A DNA stretch of 47,565 bases from Candidatus Rifleibacteriota bacterium (GTDB lineage: Bacteria > Muiribacteriota > Ozemobacteria > Ozemobacterales > Ozemobacteraceae), in contig JAAYVD010000043.1 in assembly GCA_012517355.1 (NCBI GenBank), forward strand, positions 1 through 47,565, read 5' to 3'. A program made the position numbers and the translations under genes. The notes beneath the pieces are model-generated. The model saw only the letters and a program-made list of their open reading frames with translations. It was not told where the DNA came from and did not search any database. Of this stretch, positions 17,244 to 25,282 are shown piece by piece (the first letter of the stretch is position 1; each line of letters opens with the position of its first letter).

Positions 17244-17621
17244 GGGGGGGACTCCTTTTGGACAAGGCGTTTTCAGGGCTGGGGGAGCGGGCACTGATGC
17301 CTGTTTCCGGAAACCAGCCTACAACACCAGCCTCCGACCGGCAAGCGGGGGGCCCCCCGGCGCGGGTGGTGACCCGCGAACCTTGGCGGACGGCCATGGG
17401 TTCGTTTTCCCCCCCCTTCCATTCAATCCCGAACATCCTTGTCCCGACAAAAAGTTCTGCCCCCCCTTCGCCCCATCCCCCGCTTCCCCAGCATTCTTGA
17501 GATCCCTGGCCAAAGACGGGAGCTTCCTGATGCCCGTGAATTTCCCCTTGACGCGGGCAGGTGCTGCGGATATCTTCGTCGTGCCGAAGCGGCAACACCC
17601 CACGAAAGGAGGCGTGCCTGT

Positions 17622-17672
17622 ATGTCGATCCGCAATGAGCAGTGGCAATCACGCCTCGGGGGGCTTTCCTAG
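17622..17672 (+). CDS. 16-codon small ORF or truncated gene start
   Basis: ATG at 17622 is preceded by a strong AAAGGAGG (17606-17612) with nine bases spacing. It encodes MSIRNEQWQSRLGGLS and a stop. It stops some 40 bp before the 83-bp repeat copy at 17715. It could be a leader peptide or the remaining 5' end of a gene cut by repeat insertion. The other parts of the 688-bp gap (17244-17931) are Pro-coding-like GC-rich DNA without a convincing gene. Confidence 0.3.
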   Translation: MSIRNEQWQSRLGGLS

Positions 17673-17714
17673 CCGCCTTTCCCATCATTTCCGACGAGGA
17701 AGCCGTCCCCAGGG

Positions 17715-17800
17715 ACGGTCCCCTTGCCGTGCGCGAAACGTCCGTTTCGCCCCGCCGTCCGTGGCGGCAAGGGGCATGGCCGACCCCGTGCCGGTCGGCT
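17715..17800 (+). repeat. 83-bp family repeat, intergenic copy upstream of rsgA
   Basis: Contains gcgcgaaacgtccgtttcgc, then cgccgtccgtggcggcaagg and gccgaccccgtgccggtcgg. It aligns end to end with the coding copy at 970-1042 and the array at 3879-4119. Confidence 0.85.
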
Positions 17801-17931
17801 TGCCTGTTCCCTTCCAGGCGTGATCCGGACGTTCTGACGCGGATCCGCGCGCCAGGGCCGGCGCCGGGAGCGGGAGCGATCCCCTTCCCTGCCGTCCCCG
17901 GCTGTTCGGGACACACGAAGGGAACCAAACC

Positions 17932-19482
17932 TTGCACGCGCATGACCGCCGGAGACTGGCCGAACTGCTCGACCGCCTCCCGCCCAAGCAACGAAGAACC
18001 TTGTACAAACGCGCCGCCGATGTCAGGCGGCAATGGACCTCGGCGTTCCGACCGGCCTCCCGCCTGTCGGGACGGCTGTCCCGTGACGACGATGACGACG
18101 GCCCTGCCGTCCTTCCTGCCGGTCGGGGGGGCCGTGATCCCCTGCCCGGGGGAACCGTGCCGCTCCGTCCACGGGGCGGGCCCAGCCTCGACGAGATCGT
18201 CCTGAAGCTGCTGCGGGAATCCTGCGACAACGCGGATGTCCTGGTCCCCGCCCCGGAAGGGCAGGCTTCCCCGGGGCCCGGCTCGTTGCCCGATGACCCG
18301 GAATCGCAGGGCGGGTGCCGGTCTCCGGTCGCCGGGGTCGAGGGGGTGCTCATTCCGCCAGAAGACCGGTGGCTCCCCAAGGGTGACGGAGCCGATCCTT
18401 CTGTCTCCACTCCTATCCCGGCATCGTCCCATCCCGGGCCCGACCCGACCGACACGACGTCGGTTGGGCTCCCTGGCGGGGCGGGCGAGGGGCCCAGACC
18501 GTTCGCGGCTCCCCCCGCCAGGGGGGCGGCGGTGGGGCTGGTGACGGGCATCGGGCCGGGGGTCTGCCATGTCCTGCGGGACGGCCGGGCGGTGACCTGC
18601 GCCCTGCATCCCGACCTGATCCGGCGCCAGCAGACCGACCTGGCGGTCGGAGACCGGGTCTGGTGCGAGGACGGGGCTGGGCCTTGGACGGGGCCCGGAG
18701 CCGCCTCCGTCGTGCGCCAGGTCCTGCCCCGGACCAGCCGGCTGTCCCGTCGCGACCCGGGTAACCCGCACCGGGAGAGGGTCATCGCTGCCAACGTCGA
18801 TCTGGCCGTCATCGTCGGGGCGGCGGGGGACCCGCCGCTGCATCCCACCCTGATCGACCGGTATCTCGTGGCCCTTGGCCAAGGCGGGGTGAAACCGGTG
18901 ATCTGCCTCAACAAGGGCGATCTCGCGCCGGCCGGACCCGGCCGGGACCGGCTGCTGGAGCGCCTGTCGCCCTATCGCGGCCTGGGGATTCCGGTCGTGG
19001 TGGTCAGCGCTGTCACCGGCGAGGGCCTGGCCGGGTTGCGCGGCGAACTGGCCGGCCGGATGGCGGTCTTCGTCGGTCACAGCGGGGTGGGCAAGTCCTC
19101 GCTCCTGAACGCGCTGGAACCGGGGCTCGACCTCGCGGTCAACGGTCTGCGCCGCGGCGATGGGAAGGGCCGGCACACGACCACCGGGTCCACGCTCTAC
19201 CGCCTGTCGGGCGGCATCACGGTGATCGACACGCCCGGTATCCGCGAGTTCGGGCTGTGGCGCATGACCCCCGCCGATCTGCGGCACCACTTCGCGGAGT
19301 TCGCCGCCGCGGCTCACGGCTGCCGGTTCGGCGACTGCACCCACCTGCACGAGCCGGGTTGCGCGGTCCGCGCCGGCGTCGCCCAGGGCCGGCTGCCACG
19401 GGAGCGCTACCAGAGTTACCGGAAGTTGCTCGGGGCACCCGAGGGGGATGACCCCTTCCCCTCGTCGGAACCCACCGCCTGA
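17932..19482 (+). CDS. rsgA: ribosome small subunit-dependent GTPase A with an expanded N-terminus
   Basis: 516 residues; the family is usually 290-350. The GTPase is circularly permuted as in RsgA: OB-fold (about 198-270), G4 NKGD (327-330), SAVTGEG (359-365), P-loop GHSGVGKSSL (382-391), and DTPG (433-436). The C-terminal zinc site is C464-x4-C469-x-H471-x5-C477. RsgA helps late maturation of the 30S subunit. Residues 1-35 (RRLAELLDRLPPKQRRTLYKRAADVRRQW) and about 84-97 look like ordered helices. The stretches between and after them (about 36-83 and 105-197) are low-complexity, and one includes a partial 83-bp repeat. The frame opens with TTG at 17932; no better start with a binding site is apparent. 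Confidence 0.93.
   Translation: MHAHDRRRLAELLDRLPPKQRRTLYKRAADVRRQWTSAFRPASRLSGRLSRDDDDDGPAVLPAGRGGRDPLPGGTVPLRPRGGPSLDEIVLKLLRESCDNADVLVPAPEGQASPGPGSLPDDPESQGGCRSPVAGVEGVLIPPEDRWLPKGDGADPSVSTPIPASSHPGPDPTDTTSVGLPGGAGEGPRPFAAPPARGAAVGLVTGIGPGVCHVLRDGRAVTCALHPDLIRRQQTDLAVGDRVWCEDGAGPWTGPGAASVVRQVLPRTSRLSRRDPGNPHRERVIAANVDLAVIVGAAGDPPLHPTLIDRYLVALGQGGVKPVICLNKGDLAPAGPGRDRLLERLSPYRGLGIPVVVVSAVTGEGLAGLRGELAGRMAVFVGHSGVGKSSLLNALEPGLDLAVNGLRRGDGKGRHTTTGSTLYRLSGGITVIDTPGIREFGLWRMTPADLRHHFAEFAAAAHGCRFGDCTHLHEPGCAVRAGVAQGRLPRERYQSYRKLLGAPEGDDPFPSSEPTA
18445..18482 (-). repeat. partial 83-bp family repeat inside rsgA
   Basis: The plus strand reads ccgaccgacacgacgtcgg followed by ttgggctccctggcgggg. 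This matches the start of the copy at 15837 (reverse orientation) with few changes. It encodes DPTDTTSVGLPGG in the low-complexity region just before the RsgA OB-fold. Confidence 0.6.
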
Positions 19483-19568
19483 ACGGTCTTCCTCACCGGT
19501 TTTGGGCCCGGGCCGGCCAGCGGCGGCGGGTCGCGGTGCCGGCCGCCTGAGCTTTACCGGAAGACGGA

Positions 19569-19600
19569 GAGGGCCGGCCGGGAAGCCCCGGTCGGCCCTC
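19569..19600 (+). terminator. terminator-like hairpin after rsgA
   Basis: A 14-bp stem (gagggccggccggg paired with cccggtcggccctc, one G-T pair) with loop aagc. There is no T-run after it, so Rho-independent activity is uncertain. It could also serve as a stabilising structure. The rest of the 336-bp gap is GC-rich with no gene. Confidence 0.5.
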
Positions 19601-19818
19601 AGCGCGCCCGAGGGATCAGGCCCGACGGAAACCGCCTTCGGTGATCCGGACGGCCCGGCCTTGGGCATCGGGCCGGCCGCTGAGATGCCCTGCGGTCCGG
19701 CGGCCGGTCCTTCCCTCGAAAGTCGAGCGGCTTTTCCAAACCCCCTGGCTGGATGGCCGTTCGAAGTCGGCGGCGGTGACGGTCACGGTGAAGGTCACGG
19801 CCAGTCCGTGGGGGGCTT

Positions 19819-20439
19819 TCAGAACGTCAGACGCTTCGCCGCCTCGATGGCTTGTGCCAGCTTCTGCTGCGCTACTTCCGGGCCCGCGCCGAGCATGGGC
19901 TGGGCCTTGATGAAGGTGGGCTCAGGGATGCCGATGAACCCGAGCATGGTGCGCAGAGGGGGTTCCAGCAGGTCCATGGCCTTGGCGGGGCCTTCGCTGT
20001 AGTCGCCGCCGTGGGAGGTGACGACGATGACCCGCTTGCCCTTCGCCAGGCCCTCGGGGCCGTTCTCGGTGTACCGGAACAGGTGGCGCGGCTGCAGGAT
20101 GACGTCGAAGTAATGCTTCAGCACGTAGGGCATCCCGAAGTTCCACATGGGGGAGCTGATCACCACGATGTCGGCGGCCTTGAACCGCTCGATGTGGGCG
20201 AGGATCGGCTGCCAGGCGGGCATGGTCTCGGCATCGAGTTCCTTGCCGCTGAGCAGGCGGTATTTGCCGTCGGTGGCCGTCAAGGACATGGGTGGCAGGG
20301 ACTCGGCGAACAGGTCGAGGGTATCGACCTTGCCGTCGGGATGCTGGGACTGGAACCGGGCGATCACCTCGCGGGCGATCTTCAGGGTGTTGGACAACTC
20401 GCCGCGTGGCGAGGCGACCAGGTGCAACAGGGTTTTCAT
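19819..20439 (-). CDS. azoR: FMN-dependent NAD(P)H azoreductase / quinone reductase
   Basis: 206 residues, typical family length. The flavodoxin-like fold begins MKTLLHLVASPRGELSNTLKIA, whose SPRG..S loop binds the FMN phosphate. SSPMWNFGMPYVLKHYFD is the diagnostic AzoR/NQO FMN-binding motif, and VVTSHGGDYSEG is the second cofactor loop. Members reduce quinones and azo compounds by two-electron transfer and protect against electrophile stress. taggagg precedes the ATG. It begins 10 bases after the marR stop and so is the second gene of a MarR-controlled operon. Confidence 0.94.
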   Translation of the reverse strand: MKTLLHLVASPRGELSNTLKIAREVIARFQSQHPDGKVDTLDLFAESLPPMSLTATDGKYRLLSGKELDAETMPAWQPILAHIERFKAADIVVISSPMWNFGMPYVLKHYFDVILQPRHLFRYTENGPEGLAKGKRVIVVTSHGGDYSEGPAKAMDLLEPPLRTMLGFIGIPEPTFIKAQPMLGAGPEVAQQKLAQAIEAAKRLTF

Positions 20440-20449
20440 GGCAATCCTC

Positions 20450-20959
20450 CTAAGCTGTTGTTCGTCCGGATGGAACCCGGCGTAGACGAGGGGAAGGGGG
20501 GGGCTCGGGCGGCCCTTCGAGGGCCCGGCCGAGCTTGCGGCAGAGGGCGGCCAGGGTGTCCTGCTCGGCGGCGGTGAGGGGGCGGAAGGCTTCGGTGATG
20601 CCGCGCACGTGGTCGGGCAGGAGCCGTCGGACCAGTTCGCGGCCACGGGGGGTCAGGGCCACCGGGCGGCGACGGCGGTCGGTGGCGTGCCGGCGCCCGA
20701 CGAGTCCGTCGCGCTCGAGGTTGTCGATGACGAGGGTCAGGTTTCCCGCCGACTTGAGGATCTTACGCCCGAGCTCGCCCGGGGTCAGGGGACCCAGGTG
20801 ATACAGGGCCTCGAGCACGCCGAACCGGCTGTCGGTCAAACCGGCCGCGGCGATGACCCCGCCGGTGGCGCGGGTTACCCGGTCGGCCGCCCGCAGCAGC
20901 TTGATGAAGGCGCCGAGGGCCCGGACCTGGGCAGGGGTTCCGGCATAATGCGTGTCCAT
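20450..20959 (-). CDS. MarR-family transcriptional regulator of azoR
   Basis: 169 residues. The winged helix-turn-helix spans about 40-125: LTDSRFGVLEALYHLGPLTPGELGRKILKSAGNLTLVIDNLERDGLVGRRHATDRRRRPVALTPRG. This includes the recognition helix and the DRR wing typical of MarR. A Pro/Arg tail follows. MarR proteins bind palindromic operators and release DNA on ligand or oxidant binding. The promoter just upstream carries two matching palindromes, so autorepression together with azoR is expected. aaagg-agtcg precedes the ATG. Confidence 0.93.
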   Translation of the reverse strand: MDTHYAGTPAQVRALGAFIKLLRAADRVTRATGGVIAAAGLTDSRFGVLEALYHLGPLTPGELGRKILKSAGNLTLVIDNLERDGLVGRRHATDRRRRPVALTPRGRELVRRLLPDHVRGITEAFRPLTAAEQDTLAALCRKLGRALEGPPEPPPSPRLRRVPSGRTTA

Positions 20960-20974
20960 CGTTTCCGCGACTCC

Positions 20975-21012
20975 TTTGATATCAAAATAATTGACATCAA
21001 ATGAAGTGTCAA
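20975..21012 (-). promoter_or_regulatory. marR-azoR promoter with two overlapping MarR operators
   Basis: On the minus strand: -35 TTGACA (21012-21007), 17-base spacer, -10 TATTTT (20989-20984). A near-perfect palindrome TTGATGTCAA (21000-20991) sits between the two boxes. A perfect 12-bp palindrome TTTGATATCAAA (20986-20975) overlaps the -10 and the start region. Both share TTGA..TCAA half sites. Occupancy would block RNA polymerase directly. The region is conspicuously AT-rich for this genome. Confidence 0.85.
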
Positions 21013-21069
21013 GGAAAAAAGATAGAACGATCTAAGTCTGGCCCGTCGGCCCGCGCCCCGGGCCGGGTT

Positions 21070-21261
21070 TCAGCGCAGGACCTTCTTCACCTCGGCGACC
21101 AGCTTTTCCGGCTTGATCGGCTTTTCCTGATAGGCCGCCGCGGTCCAGGTGCGGCCGAGGATGCGCTGGAAATTCTCGGGAAAGTGGGGGGTGGCCTCCG
21201 TGGCTTCCTTGCCGTTGTACGCGACGCTCACGGCATGCCCGGCCTTCCCCCTGGCGGCCAT
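21070..21261 (-). pseudogene. fragment resembling the C-terminus of a receiver domain
   Basis: 63 codons ending TAAAYQEKPIKPEKLVAEVKKVLR. The AYxEKPIKPEKLxxEVKKVL block is what follows the conserved Lys in response-regulator receivers, but the N-terminal two-thirds of such a domain, with the acidic pocket and phospho-Asp, is absent. It shares a frame with the FdhD-like fragment upstream, so an artificial fusion of 151 codons is open. I read this as a remnant. A short real gene is possible. Confidence 0.45.
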
Positions 21262-21309
21262 GTGAGGCGTGGGGTGACGTCTGGGCTGTCCATCGCCCGA
21301 AGCCGCCGA

Positions 21310-21539
21310 CCGGGTCAAGGCAGCCGGGACGGGCAGCCGGGTGCGGGCCGGCAGATTCAGGCCCTCGGACAGCAGGAACCCGAGGGCGCGGTCCTCGCGC
21401 CCGTCGGCCAGGGCCAGCAACCGGACCAACTCGGTCCCGTCGACGATCAGGGGGATGCTGGCCCGCGCACCACCGTCCCGGTGACGGCCAGCCACCCTCC
21501 GTCGGCGAACCGGGCGGCGCTCCACCCGTCGGTGGTCAT
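21310..21539 (-). pseudogene. fdhD: decayed fdhD 5' fragment (formate dehydrogenase accessory sulfurtransferase)
   Basis: From ATG 21539 one frame reads MTTDGWSAARFADGGWLAVTGTVV. About 80 bases on, the next frame continues RASIPLIVDGTELVRLL followed by ALADGREDRALGFLLSEGL. Joined, these match the N-terminal part of FdhD: a variable start, then the IPLxIxVNGxE strand, then the ALGFLLSEG helix. The rest of FdhD, including its Cys loop, is missing. A frameshift near 21460 and a 3' deletion are therefore needed, so this is a pseudogene. FdhD matures molybdenum formate dehydrogenases, many of which are selenoproteins, which fits its position after selB. Confidence 0.6.
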
Positions 21540-21670
21540 GCGCGCCTTCCCCGGGGTGTCCGCCCGGCCGTAGGGATCCCGCTTCTGAAGCGTCTCATGC
21601 CGTGCCCATCGGTGTTCATCTATGGTGTCTTCCGCCACTGCCGATCGGCGGGCGGGCGTTCCTGGACCCT

Positions 21671-21715
21671 CCCGGCACGATGTCGGAAGGCTTTCCCCGT
21701 GCCGAGACGGCGCCG
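21671..21715 (-). repeat. partial 83-bp family repeat between selB and the fdhD remnant
   Basis: The plus strand reads cggcacgatgtcggaagg then ctttccccgtgccg. This is the reverse complement of the 3' half of the unit at 4045-4119. It lies a few bases after the selB stop. Confidence 0.65.
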
Positions 21716-21718
21716 GTC

Positions 21719-23659
21719 TCAGGAACCATGGCGGTCCTCCTTCAGGAAGCGGAAGTCGCCATCGCGCCGGGTGACCCCCTCCTCGTCGAACCGGGCCAGC
21801 AGGAGCAGGCAGATCTTGCGGTTGCCCTGGATCAGGTCGCGGAAGTCGCTGACCTTGATCCCCTCGGCCGGCCGTTCCCGCAACCGCGCCACCAGTTTTT
21901 GCCGGCAGTCGTCGACCACGGTGTGGTGGAGGTGGTTGTCCTCGATCCTGACGACCTTCCCGGTCTGGACCAGGTGGTGGAGGATCCCGCCGAGTTCCTT
22001 GTCGCCGAGCCCCTGCCGGCCGGCCAGGGCCTTGATCTCGCTCATCAACGGGGTCTGCATGCCGCAGCCACGCAGGAATTCCTCGATGACGGCGACGTTC
22101 CGGGCCAGCCGCGGATCGACCGCCCCGTCGTCGTCGAACAGGAACCAGGTGCCCGCGCTCTCGCGCAGCTTCTGCCGCTCGAGCAGGCCGCGCACCAGCG
22201 ACAGGATGACCTCGTCGTGGCCGGCGCGGCGCTCCAGGCGAAGGTGGGAACGCAGCTCGTCGAGGTCGATGCCGCGGGCCGACAGCGGGTTGCGCTTGCG
22301 GTGGTCGCCGGTCGCCGCCAGGATGGCGGCGCGCAGGGCGTCGAGGCAGGTGGCCGATGCCAGCACGGGGCCTTCCTTCGTCGGCACCTGGGTCACCCCC
22401 CGCAGGGGGCCGGCGGCGATGGCCCGGGCGACGCTGTCGGGGGCGACGTTGAGTTTGCCTGCCACCTCGGCGAGGGTCAGGGGAATGGGGGCCTTGCGCA
22501 CCTCGGCGGCGACCAGTTCGTCGAGCCGGTTCCTGGCGATCAGCGACAGTTCGCTGACCAGGCGTTCCGGCCGGCGCCGGTGGTGGAGGGGGGCGGCATC
22601 GATGATCTCGCCGCCCCCGATGGTCAGGTCGCACGACGAGTTGCGGACCACGAACCGGTCGCCGTGCTGCAGGAAGGCTGGCTCCTGCAGGTGGATTTGT
22701 ACAAGTGCCGTTTCCTTGCTACCGACCCGGTCGCGGTCGATCAGGTGGATGCGGGCCTGGAGCTCGGCCGTTCCCGCGTGCAGGACGACCTGCGACCAGA
22801 GGCCGAGCGCCGCGTCGGGGGCATACACGGCCAGGGTGGCGTCGACGAGCGTGGTCGCCGGCAGGGGCCGGTCGGCCAGCAGCATGCCGCGCCGGAACTC
22901 CGACCGTTCCAGGCCCACCAGGTTCAGCGAGGCCCGGTCGCCGGCCTGCACTTCGGGCACCTCCTCGCCGTGGCGTTCCAGGCGCCGCACCCGCAGTTCG
23001 CGGGCGTCGCGGCCGAGCAGGAAGACCGGGTCCTCCTTGCGGAGGCGGCCGCCGATGACGGTGCCGGTCACCACGGTGCCGAACCCGCTGACGCTGAAGA
23101 GGCGGTCGATGTAGAGACGGAACAGCCCTTCGGCGGGCCGGTTCCGGACCTGGTCGGCCATCCGGTCGATGGCCCGGCGCAGGTCGTCGAGGCCCGCCCC
23201 GGTCCTGGCCGAGACCCGCATGACGGGGGCCTTCGCCAGGAAGGTGCCGGCCAGAAACTCCCGGACGTCGGCTTCGCACAGGTCGAGGAACTCGGCGTCG
23301 ACCAGGTCGGTCTTGGTGAGGACGACGATCCCCTGCCGGATGCCGAGGATCTCCATGATCTGCAGGTGCTCGCGGGTCTGCGGCATCACGCCGTTGTCGG
23401 CGGCGATCACCAGCAGCACCATGTCGATGCCGCTGGCCCCGCCGACCATGGTGTGGATGAAATCGCGGTGGCCGGGCACGTCGATGACCGCCAACCGGCC
23501 GCCGTTCGACAGGGGGAGGTGGGCGAACCCGAGGTGGATGGTGATGCCCCGGTCGCGCTCCTCCCGGTGGGTGTCGCATTCGATGCCGGTGAGGGCGCGC
23601 ACCAGGGCGGTCTTGCCGTGATCGACGTGGCCGGCCGTGCCCAGGATGAGGTGCTTCAT
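21719..23659 (-). CDS. selB: selenocysteine-specific translation elongation factor SelB
   Basis: 646 residues, normal length. The GTPase domain has G1 GTAGHVDHGKT (8-18), the G2-region DRGITI, G3 DVPGH and G4 TKTD. EF-Tu-like domains II and III follow (SGFGTVVTGTV, RFVVRNSS..TIGGGEIID). The C-terminal winged helices that bind SECIS RNA are present (GQGLGDKELGGILHHLVQTGKVVRI, GIKVSDFRDLIQGNRKICLLLLARFDEEGVTRRDGDFRFL). It delivers Sec-tRNA to UGA codons. The ATG overlaps the selA stop (ATGA at 23656-23659). One TTGTACAA octamer lies inside the gene at 22697 and uses codons rare in this gene (CTT GTA CAA). Confidence 0.97.
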   Translation of the reverse strand: MKHLILGTAGHVDHGKTALVRALTGIECDTHREERDRGITIHLGFAHLPLSNGGRLAVIDVPGHRDFIHTMVGGASGIDMVLLVIAADNGVMPQTREHLQIMEILGIRQGIVVLTKTDLVDAEFLDLCEADVREFLAGTFLAKAPVMRVSARTGAGLDDLRRAIDRMADQVRNRPAEGLFRLYIDRLFSVSGFGTVVTGTVIGGRLRKEDPVFLLGRDARELRVRRLERHGEEVPEVQAGDRASLNLVGLERSEFRRGMLLADRPLPATTLVDATLAVYAPDAALGLWSQVVLHAGTAELQARIHLIDRDRVGSKETALVQIHLQEPAFLQHGDRFVVRNSSCDLTIGGGEIIDAAPLHHRRRPERLVSELSLIARNRLDELVAAEVRKAPIPLTLAEVAGKLNVAPDSVARAIAAGPLRGVTQVPTKEGPVLASATCLDALRAAILAATGDHRKRNPLSARGIDLDELRSHLRLERRAGHDEVILSLVRGLLERQKLRESAGTWFLFDDDGAVDPRLARNVAVIEEFLRGCGMQTPLMSEIKALAGRQGLGDKELGGILHHLVQTGKVVRIEDNHLHHTVVDDCRQKLVARLRERPAEGIKVSDFRDLIQGNRKICLLLLARFDEEGVTRRDGDFRFLKEDRHGS

Positions 23660-25248
23660 GCGTCGCGGCGGCCGGGAACCCGCTTCCGGCCTGTCGGGGC
23701 CCGGCGGCGCCGTACCTGGTCCGGGGTGGGCGGCTCCTTCGGAGCGGTGGCCGGGTCGGCCTGGTCGAGGGTGGCCGGGTCGGCCTGATCGAGGGTGGCC
23801 GGGTCGGCCTGATCGAGGGTGGCCGGGTCGGCCTGGTCGAGAGTGGCGGCGGCGGCGGCCACGGCGGTGGCGACGGGGTCGAGATCGGCCTCGGCGAGGG
23901 TCAGCGCGTCGAACAGCAGTTCCCCCCCGCGCAGGACGGCGAGGACGGGCCGGTCGAGGGCGAGCAGGGCATGGAACAGGGCGGAGGCCCAGGCCGACCG
24001 CTTCTGCTGCGAGGAGGCGGCCGCCGTGAGGGCGACGGCGGCGCTGGCGATCTCGAGATCGGGCAGGGTGCCGCCCCCGCAGCGGCCGATGCTGTCGACG
24101 ACGCGGGAGGCGATTCCGCGGCGGGCGAGGCGGTCGCGCAGGGCTTCGGCCTTCCCGCGCACCGACTCCGGGGAGGCGTCGAGCATGGCGAAGAGGGGAA
24201 GGGTCTCGACGAGCCGTTCGTCGCTGAGGTAGGCGCGGGCGGCGGCGGCCAGGGCGGCGATGGTCAGTTTCCCGACCCGGAAGGCCCGCATCAGGGGGGC
24301 CCGCTCGAGGCGCCCCAGCAGGTCGCGCCGGCCGGCGAGGATGCCCGCCTGGGGCCCGCCCAGGAGCTTGTCCCCGCTGAAGGTCAGCAGGTCGACGCCC
24401 TGCGCCAGGGCCCCGCGCACGTCGGGTTCGTCGGGCAGCGGGATGCGGGCTGGCTTGCGCAGCAGCCCCGACCCGATGTCGTAGAGCACGGGCAGGGCGC
24501 GGTCCCGGCCCAGTTGCCCGAGGGCCGGCAGGGAGACCTCTTCGGTGAAGCCGGTGATGGCGTAGTTCGACTTGTGCGCCTTGAAGAGCATCGCGGTCTG
24601 CGGGGTGATGGCCCGCTCGTAGTCCTGGAGGCGGGTGCGGTTGGTGGTGCCGACCTCGACCATCCGGGCCCCCGAGGCGGCCAGGATGTCGGGGATCCGG
24701 AACGAGCCGCCGATCTCGATCAACTCACCGCGCGAGACGATGACCTCGCGACCGGCCGCCAGAGTGCTCAGGGCCAGCACCAGCGCGGCGGCGTTGTTGT
24801 TCACCACGAGGGCGGCCTCGGCCCCGGTCAGATGGCAGAGGAGCGCCTCGAGGTGGACCTTGCGGTGGCCCCGGCTGCCGGTGGCGAGGTCGAACTCGAG
24901 GTTGCAGTAGCCGGTCACCGCCTCGCGCATCTCGGCGAAGATGCGCTCCCCGAGCGGTACCCGACCCAGGTTCGTGTGGATCATGATCCCCGTGGCGTTG
25001 ATCACCGGCCGCAGGGACGGGCCGGCGATGCGGCGGCAGATCGCCTCCGTCTCGCGGGCGAGGGCTTCCGGCGTGGGTGCCTCCCCGCCGGCCAGGACCC
25101 CGGCCCGCGCCCGCGCGATGGCCTGTTGCAGCGCCGGTTTCACCAGGTCGGTCCCGAACCGGCGGCAGGCCTCGCGGAGGGGCCCGGTCTGGAGCATCCG
25201 GTCCACGCCGGGCAGGGCGCGCAACCGGGAATGGGCGTTCTCGTTCAT
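23656..25248 (-). CDS. selA: L-seryl-tRNA(Sec) selenium transferase with repetitive tail
   Basis: 530 residues; the family is about 460. The PLP-dependent fold is clear: INATGIMIHTNLGR (83-96), GYCNLEFDLATGSRGHR (113-129), VVNNNAAALVLAL, KSNYAITGF, YDIGSGLL, and the PLP-lysine motif TFSGDKLLGGPQAG (Lys294). It converts Ser-tRNA(Sec) to Sec-tRNA(Sec) with selenophosphate. The C-terminal 60 residues are additional: four to five copies of ATLDQADP from a 24-bp tandem repeat, then a basic Arg/Lys tail. It begins 35 bases after tRNA-Sec, so the RNA, selA and selB are probably one transcript. No selD is in the window. Confidence 0.97.
   Translation of the reverse strand: MNENAHSRLRALPGVDRMLQTGPLREACRRFGTDLVKPALQQAIARARAGVLAGGEAPTPEALARETEAICRRIAGPSLRPVINATGIMIHTNLGRVPLGERIFAEMREAVTGYCNLEFDLATGSRGHRKVHLEALLCHLTGAEAALVVNNNAAALVLALSTLAAGREVIVSRGELIEIGGSFRIPDILAASGARMVEVGTTNRTRLQDYERAITPQTAMLFKAHKSNYAITGFTEEVSLPALGQLGRDRALPVLYDIGSGLLRKPARIPLPDEPDVRGALAQGVDLLTFSGDKLLGGPQAGILAGRRDLLGRLERAPLMRAFRVGKLTIAALAAAARAYLSDERLVETLPLFAMLDASPESVRGKAEALRDRLARRGIASRVVDSIGRCGGGTLPDLEIASAAVALTAAASSQQKRSAWASALFHALLALDRPVLAVLRGGELLFDALTLAEADLDPVATAVAAAAATLDQADPATLDQADPATLDQADPATLDQADPATAPKEPPTPDQVRRRRAPTGRKRVPGRRDA
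23747..23842. repeat. 24-bp tandem repeat in the 3' end of selA
   Basis: Four units of gtggccgggtcggcctg(g/a)tcgag(g/a), nearly identical, encoding ATLDQADP on the minus strand. The near-identity suggests recent copy-number change. It adds a tail outside the conserved enzyme. Confidence 0.93.
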
Positions 25249-25282
25249 CGCTGGAACCTTCCCCCGACGACGGGGTGATCAT

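Noticed and set aside
21070-21539. In-frame TGA as selenocysteine in the fdhD-like fragment
   Set aside because: The change is a frameshift: the homology moves to another frame. No SECIS-like hairpin was evident, and most of the protein is missing.
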